Source of the DNA: Dehalococcoidia bacterium
GTDB lineage: Bacteria > Chloroflexota > Dehalococcoidia > GIF9 > UBA5629
Direction: 5' to 3'
Length of the DNA: 64,000 nt
NCBI GenBank assembly: GCA_041653995.1
Contig: JBAZEK010000001.1
Coordinates: 1,178,001 to 1,242,000 of the forward strand
The position numbers and the translations under genes are program-made. Below are positions 9,001 to 17,592 of the stretch, piece by piece. Each line of letters starts with the position of its first letter. The first letter of the stretch is position 1. A model generated the notes under the pieces. That model worked only from the letters and a program-made list of their open reading frames with translations. It did not search any database and had not been told where the DNA came from.

Positions 9001-10492
9001 GCCCGATGGCGATGATGACATGGTCGGCCTGTATCGTCCTCAGCTCCTTTTCATCGTAGGCCGGGCAGAAGCGCCCCTCGTTATCAAATACGCTGGCGCA
9101 GCGTTTCAATTCGATGCCGGTTACTGATCCCTCACCAAGTATGCGGCGCGGTCCCCAGCCGTTGGTCACCGTGATGCCTTCCGCAAGCGTGTCGGCGACC
9201 TCCTCCGGCAGGGCCGGCATCTCGTCCCTCTGCTCCAGCGCTACCATCTCCACGCTCTCCGCGCCCAGGCGCAACGCCGTGCGCGCCACATCCACGGCTA
9301 CGTTGCCGCCGCCTATCACGACCGCCCTGCCGCTAACTTCAGGCGGATTACTCACATCGGCCGCCCGCCTGAGAAACTCCACACCGTAATCTATGCCCGC
9401 CAGGTTCTCGCCTTCCAGGCCCAGCCTTCGGCTGACCTGCACGCCCACGCCCACAAAGACCGCGTCATTGTCCTGCCTGATCTTGCCGAACTCGATTTCT
9501 TTGCCGATACGGCAACCGTATTTAAAGGCAACGCCTTTGCGGCGGATAAGCTCCACTTCATAATCGAGAATATTCTTGGGCAGGCGGTACCCGGGTATGC
9601 CCCAGCGCAGCATGCCGCCCGCGGCGGAAGACGCCTCGTAAACGGTAACGGCATAACCTCGATCAGCCAGGTCGGCGGCTGCCGTCAATCCGGCCGGTCC
9701 GGCCCCGATCACGGCCACCTTCTTCGCGCCCGGCGGGGGCGTCTTCTCCTCGGGCAGGGCTATCTGCCCGGACTCCACCAGCTCCATCTCACGGTCGGAG
9801 GCGAACTTTTTAAGCAGTCGTATTGCGACCGGCTCGTCCAGGTTGCCGCGCGTGCAGACGGCCTCGCAGGGATGGTTGCAGGCGCGCCCGCAGATGGCGG
9901 AAAGCGGGTTCCGCTCCCGTATCAGGTTGACCGCCTTCACGTACTCCTTCTTCTTGATCAGCTGTATGTAGCCCTGCACATTGATATTGGCCGGGCAGGC
10001 TACCTTGCAGGGCGCGTGTCCGTTTTTCAGTATGCCGAAGATGTTGGGCGTGGCCTGGGCGTAATGCTTGGCGATGGCCTTGCGCGTGCCCATCTCGCGA
10101 TCAAAGTGGTTGGGCACGTCGACCGGACAGACATCGGTGCACTGCTCGCAGGCTGTGCACTTAGACTCGTCGACGTAGCGGGGATAGCGCCTGACCGTGG
10201 CGGTGAAGCTGCCCGGCTCGCCCTGCAGGTCGGCCAGCTCAGACAGGGTCAGTATCTCCACGTTGGGGTTGCGCGCGCATTCCACCAGCTTGGGCGACAC
10301 TATGCAGGTGGCGCAGTCGCCGGTGGGGAATGTCTTGTCCAGGTGCGACATCATGCCGCCGATGGCGGCCAACCGCTCCACCAGGTAGACCTTGAAGCCC
10401 GACCCGGCCAGGTCCAGCGCCGCCTGTATGCCGGCGATGCCTCCGCCCTGCACCAGCACCGCGCCCGTCTTTTTCTTTATATCTTCACCCAT
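6005..10492 (-). CDS. hdrA: Giant HdrA: HdrA-like flavin domain with inserted GltD module fused to a full HdrA
   Basis: The start is the ATG at 10492, 14 bases past hdrB, with AAAGG upstream; the open frame beyond it only shadows hdrB. The product has 1495 aa. Residues 10-130: HdrA FAD motif GGGIAG, CATCIVSPKLVEC and a CTACEQCTDVCP cluster. Residues 160-610: a GltD/NfnB-like module with Cys-rich GRACNHPCEAVC, FAD site VIGAGPAGL, NADPH-type site VIGGGNVA and AGGDSVSGPA. Residues 670-960: the HdrA domain resumes (QCVGSRDEKC, SSVCC). Residues 980-1495: a second, canonical HdrA with FVCHCGKNI, GGGVSG, QCAGSRNEE, SRICC and two 4Fe-4S motifs, CISCMTCAKVCP and CMGCGICAAECP. HdrA is the bifurcating flavoprotein; the insert suggests NAD(P)H as donor. 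Partners are hdrBC, mvhD and metVF. Confidence 0.88.
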   Translation of the reverse strand: MGEDIKKKTGAVLVQGGGIAGIQAALDLAGSGFKVYLVERLAAIGGMMSHLDKTFPTGDCATCIVSPKLVECARNPNVEILTLSELADLQGEPGSFTATVRRYPRYVDESKCTACEQCTDVCPVDVPNHFDREMGTRKAIAKHYAQATPNIFGILKNGHAPCKVACPANINVQGYIQLIKKKEYVKAVNLIRERNPLSAICGRACNHPCEAVCTRGNLDEPVAIRLLKKFASDREMELVESGQIALPEEKTPPPGAKKVAVIGAGPAGLTAAADLADRGYAVTVYEASSAAGGMLRWGIPGYRLPKNILDYEVELIRRKGVAFKYGCRIGKEIEFGKIRQDNDAVFVGVGVQVSRRLGLEGENLAGIDYGVEFLRRAADVSNPPEVSGRAVVIGGGNVAVDVARTALRLGAESVEMVALEQRDEMPALPEEVADTLAEGITVTNGWGPRRILGEGSVTGIELKRCASVFDNEGRFCPAYDEKELRTIQADHVIIAIGQALDKGFIGAAGLDIERGCFKIDPVTFETSAAGIFAGGDSVSGPASIIQAVGAGKKAAESIDRYLKSQDLRGGRFEDTVRPLPEDLLPDISGKRKVARAVPEYLPAAQRSGNFDETEGGLSEDAALAESERCLNCALCSECRECVGACEQNAIDHYMGQREVKLEVGSVILAPGFEEFPAEKKGEFGFGRYANVLTSVQFERMLSASGPFEGRVVRRSDGKEAHRIAWIQCVGSRDEKCGSGYCSSVCCMVSTKQALVASDHAAGLQCAIFYMDIRAHGKDFDQYYERARSSGNINYIRSMPSRVLQVPGTGDLRLQYYADDGEMQEQEFDLVVLSVGMQPGKDAGEAALRLGIDLNEYGFCSTDRLSPLETSRPGVYVAGAFQEPKDIPETVTQASAAASLSMELLAEARNSLISKPVYPEEHDVTDEQPRIGVFVCHCGKNIASVVDVEKVAQAAAQLPGVVFATHTMYTCADSSLNNIHDMIHKHRLNRVVVASCTPRTHEPIFRETLREAGLNPYLFELANIRDQCSWVHSAEPEQATNKAIQLMKMSVARARLLAPLTGTTFAVDQTGLVMGGGVSGMTAALALAGQGFKVHLVEKSGRLGGNALDLNYTLEHEDIQPFVAGLVRQVEESPNIVMHLNADVTGVSGFIGQFEATIFQDAKDIKVSCGAIIVATGAEPAAAREYLYGKDGRVITQLELEKRLSRDDSTWAGKNVVMVQCAGSRNEERAYCSRICCSMAVKNALKIKESDPSANIYVLYRDIRTYGFREKYYRQAREAGVIFIRYDQNAPPAVSNENGLKVSLRSPDLPEPIEIEADNVVLSTGVDAAEGNRRVADMLKVPVNADGFFVEAHLKLRPVEFATEGIYLCGLAHSPKHLDENISQARAAASRASVVLSKSYLEVGAQVSRVDQDKCISCMTCAKVCPYGAPTVNADRKAEIIAAKCMGCGICAAECPACAIQLNHFVSKQFKDMLDELFKDMKEETAPALPEKSGVL

Positions 10493-10506
10493 ATCACAGT
10501 TACCTT

Positions 10507-11379
10507 TTACGTTCCTTTTGAGCCCAGGGCCTGAAGCACCGCATCCGGCGGCGCCATCAACCTGTTCAATCCCAGCTCCCCGGGACCTATACCCAGGCAT
10601 AACCCCAGTAATTGTGTTATGTAAACTATGGGCAGGCGGCCTTTTCCCGCACCGCCCTTCATCTCGTTCTGCCTGAGGTCGAGGCTGGCCTGGCACATGG
10701 GGCAGGCCACGGCGATGCAGTCGGCGCCTGAGGCCCTGCCCATATCTATAATAGAGTTCGACAGCCGCACCACCACATCGGTGCGCGTCAGGTTCAGTCC
10801 TCCCCCACAGCAGTCCACCTTGCAGGACCAGTCCACTCCTTCTCCACCCATGGCCTCCACCAGACGATCGAGCGACGTCGGGTTCTCCGCGTCGTCGAAG
10901 CCGGTGATGTCGTGGGGACGCACCAGCAGGCACCCGTAGTAGCTGGCGACCTTCAGGCCGTTGAGCGAGCGAGCCAGCCTTTTCTTCAGATTCGGAATGC
11001 CGACATCCTCCAGCAGCACCTCGATCAAATGCCGTACGGCCACCGACCCGTCGTAGGGTCTTCCCACAGCTGCGGCTACCTTGTTACGCATGTCCGGCGA
11101 GGACGACACCTCATGGTTGGCGGCTTTCATGCGGCTGTAACAGGCCGCGCAGGTCACCACCGTATCCAATCCCATCTCCTTCGCCAGCAGCAGGTTGGCG
11201 GCGGGCAGTGACGCGGCCAGCACGCGGTCGGTCTGGTGGGCGGCGGTCGCCCCGCAGCAGGACCAGCCGTCTATCTCGACCAGCTCGATGCCCAGCGCGC
11301 GCGCCACGGCCGTGGCCGATTCGTGCATGTCGCGCGCCGTGGAATGCGAGGAGCATCCCGGATAATATGCGTACTTCAT
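10507..11379 (-). CDS. hdrB: HdrB-like CCG-domain subunit
   Basis: The 290-aa product starts YYPGCSSH and has two CCG domains. The first has GWSCCGA and TCAACYSRM; the second has YYGCLLVRP, DCCGGGLNL and ACPMCQ. HdrB-type CCG domains hold the special [4Fe-4S] clusters that reduce disulfides or, in acetogens, supply electrons to other partners (established for the family). It overlaps hdrC by four bases (ATGA) and lies 14 bases before hdrA. In the Moorella system HdrBC connect HdrA to MetFV, and I infer the same here. Confidence 0.88.
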   Translation of the reverse strand: MKYAYYPGCSSHSTARDMHESATAVARALGIELVEIDGWSCCGATAAHQTDRVLAASLPAANLLLAKEMGLDTVVTCAACYSRMKAANHEVSSSPDMRNKVAAAVGRPYDGSVAVRHLIEVLLEDVGIPNLKKRLARSLNGLKVASYYGCLLVRPHDITGFDDAENPTSLDRLVEAMGGEGVDWSCKVDCCGGGLNLTRTDVVVRLSNSIIDMGRASGADCIAVACPMCQASLDLRQNEMKGGAGKGRLPIVYITQLLGLCLGIGPGELGLNRLMAPPDAVLQALGSKGT

Positions 11380-11945
11380 TTCGTCTTACTCTTTACCCCG
11401 GCGGTATTTTCGAAGATGCGCCGCACGGTTTTTTTATCGGCGCCCGAGGGAGGAAGAATAGCCATCTTGCCCTTTCCCAGCATAGCGGGGAATTTCTCCG
11501 CATCGTCCATGATCTTGCCGCTGCCCAGCTTGTATCCCATAATCATGGACAGGTCGTAGGAGCGGCCGAAGATCTTCACATTCTGCAGGAACATGCGGTT
11601 GAAGAGAGGCATGTCTCCCTTCGGCGCCTTAATGCCTTTTGCGATGGAAAGGCTGCGCAGGGTGTCGATAACGGCGGGGAAGTTGATCTGCATGGGACAG
11701 CGGCCGTAGCAGGTCTCGCAGGACAGGCACATCCATACCAGCCCGCTTTGCAGCAGCTCGTCGCCGGCCCCCAAATGGAGGCGCCTGATAATCTCGGAGG
11801 GCGCCGATCCGGCCGGCCCCGCCACCGGACAGCCTGCAGAACACTTCCTGCACTGGTAGCAGGTGTCCAGTTTTACGCCGGACATCTCTTCCACCTGCGG
11901 CCTGATTCCGGCTGTTCGTCTCTTTTTGCTTATCACAATCGTCAT
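11376..11945 (-). CDS. hdrC: HdrC-like iron-sulfur subunit
   Basis: The 189-aa product carries two 4Fe-4S motifs of HdrC type: CYQCRKCSAGCP (residues 29-40) and CLSCETCYGRCP (residues 73-84). A C-terminal helical region is rich in Lys. HdrC shuttles electrons between HdrA and HdrB. It is 22 bases downstream of the glutamate-synthase-like gene on the same strand, which ties the Hdr and Glt blocks into one transcript. Confidence 0.88.
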   Translation of the reverse strand: MTIVISKKRRTAGIRPQVEEMSGVKLDTCYQCRKCSAGCPVAGPAGSAPSEIIRRLHLGAGDELLQSGLVWMCLSCETCYGRCPMQINFPAVIDTLRSLSIAKGIKAPKGDMPLFNRMFLQNVKIFGRSYDLSMIMGYKLGSGKIMDDAEKFPAMLGKGKMAILPPSGADKKTVRRIFENTAGVKSKTK

Positions 11946-11967
11946 ATCAGTACACCATTACCCGTTA

Positions 11968-14625
11968 CTATTCTCCGGTCGACACGGTCAGCAGTTCCGT
12001 CTCGGTGAGCGCCGCAGAATCCGACTTCTTGCCCAGTGCGGCGACCCTGACCGGGGCCACCTTGCGGTAGACCTCCGAGGGTTTGAGCAGCCGGCCGTCC
12101 ACCGTCAGCAGGTCTTCGACCCTGATGCCGAAAAGCCGCTCGTTCTCCTGCAGGTACGGCAGGATCAGCTGCCAGTCTTCGTCCGTCATGCGGTAGAACC
12201 CGCAGCCGTTCAACTGCTGCCAGACGACCTGCTGGCGCGGATCGCGGATATAGATGGCGCCGCCCGAGGCCAGCGAAAAGAGGTTGCTTCCGGGATACGG
12301 CTCTTTAAGCGCCTGCAGGCGTCCCTCATCGTCGAAGGCCACGCCGTTGAGTATGACGAAGCCGCCGCCGTTAAATACGTCACCGGCCATGAATGACTCC
12401 CCCAGGAAATCGAGGCAGGTGCCGTTGATGACGACCCTGGGCCTGCCCACCGAATTGATGAGGGGCCTGCCGGCGGCGTTGCCCATGACGTAGACCGATC
12501 CACCCTTGGCGCCGTACATGAAAGTCTGGCCCACGTCGCCGTGAATGACCAGTACGCCGCTCTTGATGATCTGCCCCACCTGGTCCTGGGCATTGCCGTG
12601 CACGTTGATGGTCAGGCCGTCGATACCTGAGGCCAGGTAATCGCCGGAGCTGCCGTATACGTCGATGGTCGCATCGTCCGAGACGGGTCCCAGCCCGCAG
12701 CCGATGAAGCGCTGCCCGCTGCAGTTGTAGCTGATAAAGCGCCGCCATCCTATGTTGTAGGCGTCCATTAACAGGCTGGCATCGCTTCCCAGTCCTTCCG
12801 CATCGAATCCCCGCGCGTTGATCACCAGGACGGCCTCGCCGTTGCGGGGTGGCCGCAGCAGGCCGTGCGTATTATGGTCGATCAGGCGATACCCGCCGTT
12901 CCCGTCCTTATCACCATCAAGCCCGGGAAGGCCGTCGAAGACCTGACGCAGCGCACCGCGCACCAGATGGATGACATGGTTGCGCTTTTTGGCGCCGGCA
13001 GGATACCTGCGGTCGTTGAGCAGCGTGAGCACTTCAATGGTCGGCGCGGTGTACCTGCGGTCGGCGGCAATCTCGACAATTGCAGACAGCGCGGAACGCG
13101 TGTCGTCGAATGACCACTGCCCCATGCCGCCGGACAGGTGTGCGAAAACGGCCGCAGCGTCACCCTTCTCAAATAGCTGCGTCAGCCTGTCCCTGACATG
13201 GCCGTTGGATGACCTGACTGAAGCGGAGAAATCGCAGGATTCCGTTGCCGACGGCAGGGGCACAGGTGCGCCGAACTTGTCCGTGCAGGAGATGCGCAGG
13301 CGTCCGCCGCTGTCCGGCTTGAGGTCGAAAATGAAGGCGCCGCCGTCCGTATGGCTGCCGCCCCTGGCGTTCCAGTAGCGGTCGGCAACCGGGCAGATGC
13401 GGCTGTCATCCGCATGCAGGCTCTGCAGCGTGGCGTCGATGGCCTGCTTCTCGGAGGCTATCAAACCCACCTGCACATCGCCGTCGCAGAAGGCGAAGAC
13501 CTGCGGCCGCAGCATGGCGGTGTCCGTGATGCCCATCAACTGAAAGGCCCGGCTCTCCGGCAGCGAGCGCGCGATGATGAAGAACCAGGGCCCGTCGGGC
13601 GAGCCGTGGATATGTGCGGTCTGGATGGCGCGGTATATAGATTGCCTGTCCTGCGGAAGCCGATCGAAATCAAGCTCGGAGGTGGGCGCCAGAGCCTCGA
13701 TAATATATTCCAGCGGGTATCCGTAGGTCCGCTGCAGCAGGTCGAACATCAAGATGGAAGCCTCGGTATCGGTGAGGAACTGCGGATGTATATGCCGCTC
13801 GGCCAGGTATTCGCACACCGAATGGTAGTTGGCGAAGTCGCCGTTATGCACCAGGGCGGCATTGATACCGCCGAAGGGATGGGCGCCGCCGGGATGCCAG
13901 ACACGGCCCTTGGTGGGGAAGCGCTGGTGCGCTATCCACACGTGGGCGCGCAGCTCCTCGATCTTATAGTACTTCACGATGGCCTCGGCATAGCCGACCA
14001 CCTTGAGTATCATGATGTTCCTGCCCTCGGACATAACAAAAGCCTTCTGCTCGCCCAGCGACGCGTAATATTCCTGGTTGAGCCGCACGCTGTTCTGGTT
14101 GATAAACTCCGCCTCCGCCGCTTCCCGCGGCAGGCTATTAAGTTTGTTCTTCTCAATGAAGGCATCCAGCGCGTCCGCCCTGGCGCGCACAAAATAGCGG
14201 TAGACGTCGGGAGGCCTGGCCTCTAAGCCCTCGACCGCCGTCCAGTCGTCCACGGTATCAAGCCTCTGCCTCGCCCTGACCTCAAAATAAGGCGTGATGT
14301 ATTTGCCTTCAAGCTCATTCAGTATCCCCGCATCGAGGAAGGCCACGTGCAGCATATAGCAATCTTCCAGCACCTCGCGGCTGACCCCGAGTTGCTCGGG
14401 CACAAAGCCGAGCGCGGCGATGCCGCCGCCCTTGCCGTTGCCGCGGTTGTGCATCTGTCTGGACGGCTCGTAGATATGCCTGGCCGCCGCCGGATGCGAG
14501 CAGCAGAAGCCTACTACGCCGCAGCCACCCTCCTCCTCGATCTTCCTGTCGGGCGTGGCAGGTTGCAGCTCGCGCGCCAGCCCGGCGCGTGAGTCCAGCA
14601 GACGCTCGATCAACTCTCGTTTCAT
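11968..14625 (-). CDS. Glutamate-synthase-like protein: class-II amidotransferase + GXGXG domain
   Basis: The 885-aa product has an N-terminal class-II glutamine amidotransferase domain. EEEGGCGVVGF places the nucleophile at Cys35 behind a 34-residue leader, which would need cleavage as in GltB. NRGNGKGGGIAALG, AHQRFPTKGRVWHPGG, LVHNGDFANY and TDTEASI are matching amidotransferase motifs. The middle links to a C-terminal GXGXG beta-helix (residues 640-830: GCGLGPVSDDATIDVYG, GNAQDQVGQ, GDVGQTFMYGAKGG), the third GltB part. The central FMN domain is missing and is encoded by the next gene upstream, which overlaps by four bases. It should release ammonia from glutamine for glutamate synthesis. 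Confidence 0.82.
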   Translation of the reverse strand: MKRELIERLLDSRAGLARELQPATPDRKIEEEGGCGVVGFCCSHPAAARHIYEPSRQMHNRGNGKGGGIAALGFVPEQLGVSREVLEDCYMLHVAFLDAGILNELEGKYITPYFEVRARQRLDTVDDWTAVEGLEARPPDVYRYFVRARADALDAFIEKNKLNSLPREAAEAEFINQNSVRLNQEYYASLGEQKAFVMSEGRNIMILKVVGYAEAIVKYYKIEELRAHVWIAHQRFPTKGRVWHPGGAHPFGGINAALVHNGDFANYHSVCEYLAERHIHPQFLTDTEASILMFDLLQRTYGYPLEYIIEALAPTSELDFDRLPQDRQSIYRAIQTAHIHGSPDGPWFFIIARSLPESRAFQLMGITDTAMLRPQVFAFCDGDVQVGLIASEKQAIDATLQSLHADDSRICPVADRYWNARGGSHTDGGAFIFDLKPDSGGRLRISCTDKFGAPVPLPSATESCDFSASVRSSNGHVRDRLTQLFEKGDAAAVFAHLSGGMGQWSFDDTRSALSAIVEIAADRRYTAPTIEVLTLLNDRRYPAGAKKRNHVIHLVRGALRQVFDGLPGLDGDKDGNGGYRLIDHNTHGLLRPPRNGEAVLVINARGFDAEGLGSDASLLMDAYNIGWRRFISYNCSGQRFIGCGLGPVSDDATIDVYGSSGDYLASGIDGLTINVHGNAQDQVGQIIKSGVLVIHGDVGQTFMYGAKGGSVYVMGNAAGRPLINSVGRPRVVINGTCLDFLGESFMAGDVFNGGGFVILNGVAFDDEGRLQALKEPYPGSNLFSLASGGAIYIRDPRQQVVWQQLNGCGFYRMTDEDWQLILPYLQENERLFGIRVEDLLTVDGRLLKPSEVYRKVAPVRVAALGKKSDSAALTETELLTVSTGE

Positions 14626-16175
14626 CCGGTTTGCCCCGCATCGTTACTGTAGTCGAGGTGCTCGAGCAGATCGGTGCGGCCCCTCAGCTCGCTGACGCTG
14701 CGCAGGCCCAGCCTGCGCAGTATGTCGACCAGCTCGATACGCCAGGCGTTGTAGAGGTTGATCACACGCTGCGAGCCCCATTCCACGTTGAACTGGCCCT
14801 GCAGGCCCGGGTCCGTGGTGGCTATGCCGCGCGGACAACCGCGCCCGCTCTCGCAGCGCGCGCAGCGGACGCAGCCCAGCGCGACCAGCTCCCCCGTCCC
14901 TACTACCACACCATCCGCGCCCAGGGCGATGGCCTTGGCGATATCGTGCGCGTTGCGCAAACCGCCGCTGGCCATCAGAGTTATTTTGTCACGCACGCCC
15001 TCACGTGTGAGGAAATCGTGGACCTTGACGATGGCATATTCGATAGGCATGGCGATATTCTTCTTGGCGATGTCGGGGGCGGCGCCGGTGCCCCCGTATC
15101 CGCCGTCCATATGAACGATATGCGCCCCGGCCGAATAGCTCCCCACCGCAACCATGTCCACATCGGCGGGGGTGGACACCTTGGCCGAGACCAGCGCATG
15201 GCGATTGATATGTTTGATCCAGTCCATGTGTTTCTTATGGTCTTCGATGGAATATACGCTGTGGAACGGAAAAGGCGAGAAGAGCGAGATGCCCGTCACC
15301 GTTTCGCGCATTTTTGCCACGGCGGGGGTGACCTTATCGGCCAGCAGGTGGCCGCCCAGACCCGGCTTGGCGCCCTGGGCATATTTGAACTCAACGATGC
15401 GCACGCGTTGAATCGTCTCCTCGCGCACGCCGAACAGCCCGGTGGCGACCTGTGTAATGGTGTGCTCGTCATAGGGCCTCAGCCTCTCCATGTAGCCGCC
15501 CTCGCCCGTGCAGGTGAAGGTATTGAAGGCCACGGCGGCCTGCGCCTTGGAAAGCTGTGTCACGTTGCTGACCGACCCGAAGGACATGCCGCCGCCGTAC
15601 CAGGGAACATCGATCTTGATCTGCGGCCTCCCGTCTCCCCGCCTGTTCAGCTCAAGGCTGGTGTCGATCTGGTCCGGCGCTAGGTCGATCGGCGGCACGG
15701 CGGGGAATTTGAAGCGCAGGCGGTCGAACCCGCCGCCCGAGTCGCCGCACTCGTATTGATATCCGTACCCGGGAGCGGGAGGCGCGCCGGTCTCCGCCAT
15801 CTTCCAGGTGGCAAGTATCAGGTCGGAGGTCCAGCGATGATCGCCCAGCACCTTCATCATGGGATTTTCCACCATCTTCAACGCGCCGTTGGGGCAGAGG
15901 TCCACGCAGTAATGTCCGGTGTCCTTGCACGAGGGCCCGATGCATACGTTGTGTCGCGGGTTGGCGAAATACTTGTAGCCGCCCTTGAGCACGTGAACGC
16001 CCTGAGGGCACGCCTCGGCGCATTTGCCGCACAGTTTGCAGGCATCGCTGCGGCGAATAATATATTTGGCGATCTCGTTGCGATAACGCGGCGGCGCCGG
16101 CTTGATTACGCGCCGGACCTCGACCTGTGGCACCAGCGTCTCGATAGTGCTTTGCGGCAGGTCCTGTTCAGCCAT
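14622..16175 (-). CDS. Glutamate synthase FMN/Fe-S domain protein (archaeal-type GltB core)
   Basis: The start is the ATG at 16175, overlapping the upstream stop (ATGGCTGA); the frame to 16268 is only overlap. The 517-aa product has two N-terminal 4Fe-4S motifs (CKLCGKCAEACP; then CIGPSC and CVDLCP). A complete FMN-type synthase domain follows: GGGMSFGSVS, CTGEGGYMERL, KYAQGAKPGLGGHL, SPFPFHSVYSIED, HMDGGYGGTGAAP. The 3Fe-4S segment is CVRCARCESGRGCPRGIATT. This matches the stand-alone FMN subunit of archaeal-type glutamate synthases, which joins 2-oxoglutarate and ammonia. Its amidotransferase partner is the next gene, and electrons may come from the GltD module within HdrA. Confidence 0.85.
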   Translation of the reverse strand: MAEQDLPQSTIETLVPQVEVRRVIKPAPPRYRNEIAKYIIRRSDACKLCGKCAEACPQGVHVLKGGYKYFANPRHNVCIGPSCKDTGHYCVDLCPNGALKMVENPMMKVLGDHRWTSDLILATWKMAETGAPPAPGYGYQYECGDSGGGFDRLRFKFPAVPPIDLAPDQIDTSLELNRRGDGRPQIKIDVPWYGGGMSFGSVSNVTQLSKAQAAVAFNTFTCTGEGGYMERLRPYDEHTITQVATGLFGVREETIQRVRIVEFKYAQGAKPGLGGHLLADKVTPAVAKMRETVTGISLFSPFPFHSVYSIEDHKKHMDWIKHINRHALVSAKVSTPADVDMVAVGSYSAGAHIVHMDGGYGGTGAAPDIAKKNIAMPIEYAIVKVHDFLTREGVRDKITLMASGGLRNAHDIAKAIALGADGVVVGTGELVALGCVRCARCESGRGCPRGIATTDPGLQGQFNVEWGSQRVINLYNAWRIELVDILRRLGLRSVSELRGRTDLLEHLDYSNDAGQTG

Positions 16176-17577
16176 TTCTTCTTGTACCAAAGAGTTTGCC
16201 AAAGGTTGCCTCCTCGAGTTCCTCAAAGAAAAGCGCCCTGCCCGCCTCGCCGCGCAGGCGGCGCACATCGCGTATACCCATTGCGCCCATGACCTCTATC
16301 AACTGGTCGTGCCATGCGGCGATCAGGTTGGTCATGCGGCCCACGCCGTAATCCGTATCAATCTCCCTGATGCCGGCCCGGCAGGCCAGGCCGTCGTTGC
16401 ACTGCCTGCACAGGGTGCACTCCAGGGCTATTAACAAAGGCAGGTTAACGGAAACCAGGTCCGCGCCGCAGATGATCTGCTTGGCCATGTGCTCGGCCAG
16501 CGCGACGCCCCCGCCGGATATCAGCGTGACCTCGTTCCTGATGCCGCGCTGAACCAGCGACGTATGTATTTGCCGAAACATGTCCTTTATGAACCGCGGG
16601 CTGCCGGCGTTAAGCTCGTTGCCGTTGACGTCGGCCACCAGGTGCAGGGCCTCGATATACGGTTCCCCCGCCAGCTCAATGCTGCGCTCCACGCCTTGCG
16701 CATCCAGGTCGATCCTGACCGCCACCACGATAGCGGGATTAACGGCCTTGAGCTCCGCAATGCGCTGTTCCAGGCCGGCGCCGTCCCCGATCTCCACCAA
16801 TCTCATTTTCCGCAGCAGTGCGGCAGCAGGCAGAGCCGATGAGGGGCCGATGTAGGCGGCCAGGCCGGGCAGATACTGCTCCAGGTCGTTGCCCAGCAGG
16901 TCCCAGTCGTTGAAATCGACGATGGCGATGGTCCCCGTCTGAGCCGCAACCACTTTGAAGATGGGCGGCAGATTGGGCAGCCGGTAGCCCTGCGGCATCA
17001 TATCGATGACCATGGGGATGGGTATGTCCACCAGCGGCGGCAGACGTCCTTCAAGCGTATTGGTCCCAAATTGCAGCAGGGAGGGTTTCCTGCCGATATC
17101 CACGGCCGTGCTGATATACTCGCGGCCGTGTATGCCGTCGCGTGTGGGACGGACTATCTCCGACATATCGGTCCACATCGAATCGAATCCGGGCCCTGAG
17201 AAGGGGCCGCGGTACCCGGCGCCCGAGACAGGGATCCTGGCGGTCTCCGCCTGCGTCCAGGTCGTCTCTATCATCTGGGGCGTCCAGTAGCCGTTGCCCA
17301 ATCGCTCATAAACGGGATTCAGCGCGAGCGAAAGCAGGCCCTTGGTGCACTGCTGCACGCAGGAGAAGCAGCCCATGCACTGGAAAAAGAGGGCGTCCAT
17401 CTCGCGCAAATCGCGTATATAAGCAGCTTCCTCGCGGTAGCGATCGAACACGCAGGCACGCTTGACGCAGTTGTGGCAACCGGCGCAGTCCTCGCGCCAG
17501 TCGACCACGCCGCACCTGCCTATGCGCGGCCGCCGCGGCGGCACCGGTCTGGTTTTGATGTGATACTTGTCAGGCAT
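16168..17577 (-). CDS. Degenerate second glutamate-synthase FMN-domain-like protein
   Basis: This 469-aa product shares the plan of the next gene: two N-terminal Fe-S motifs (CAGCHNCVKRAC and CMGCFSCVQQC), a TIM-barrel-like middle with LISGGGVALAEHMAKQIICG, and a C-terminal CTLCRQCNDGLACRAGI cluster plus an IRDVRRLRG tail. It lacks the CTGEGG, AQGAKPG and DGGTGA motifs that bind FMN and substrate in working synthases. It is therefore probably a non-catalytic electron-transfer or scaffold subunit derived from GltB. It lies 15 bases after metF and overlaps the intact FMN gene. The name is inferred from resemblance, not from a known family member. Confidence 0.6.
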   Translation of the reverse strand: MPDKYHIKTRPVPPRRPRIGRCGVVDWREDCAGCHNCVKRACVFDRYREEAAYIRDLREMDALFFQCMGCFSCVQQCTKGLLSLALNPVYERLGNGYWTPQMIETTWTQAETARIPVSGAGYRGPFSGPGFDSMWTDMSEIVRPTRDGIHGREYISTAVDIGRKPSLLQFGTNTLEGRLPPLVDIPIPMVIDMMPQGYRLPNLPPIFKVVAAQTGTIAIVDFNDWDLLGNDLEQYLPGLAAYIGPSSALPAAALLRKMRLVEIGDGAGLEQRIAELKAVNPAIVVAVRIDLDAQGVERSIELAGEPYIEALHLVADVNGNELNAGSPRFIKDMFRQIHTSLVQRGIRNEVTLISGGGVALAEHMAKQIICGADLVSVNLPLLIALECTLCRQCNDGLACRAGIREIDTDYGVGRMTNLIAAWHDQLIEVMGAMGIRDVRRLRGEAGRALFFEELEEATFGKLFGTRRNG

Positions 17578-17592
17578 ATCTTCTTTCCCCGC

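Noticed and set aside
10493..10933. N-terminal extension of hdrA to 1642 aa
   Set aside because: It overlaps hdrB and reads as low-complexity Arg/Gly sequence; the ATG at 10492 has a ribosome site.
13351..15683. Long plus-strand frames opposite the glutamate-synthase genes
   Set aside because: They are high-GC shadow frames without domains, and the minus-strand genes carry clear family motifs.
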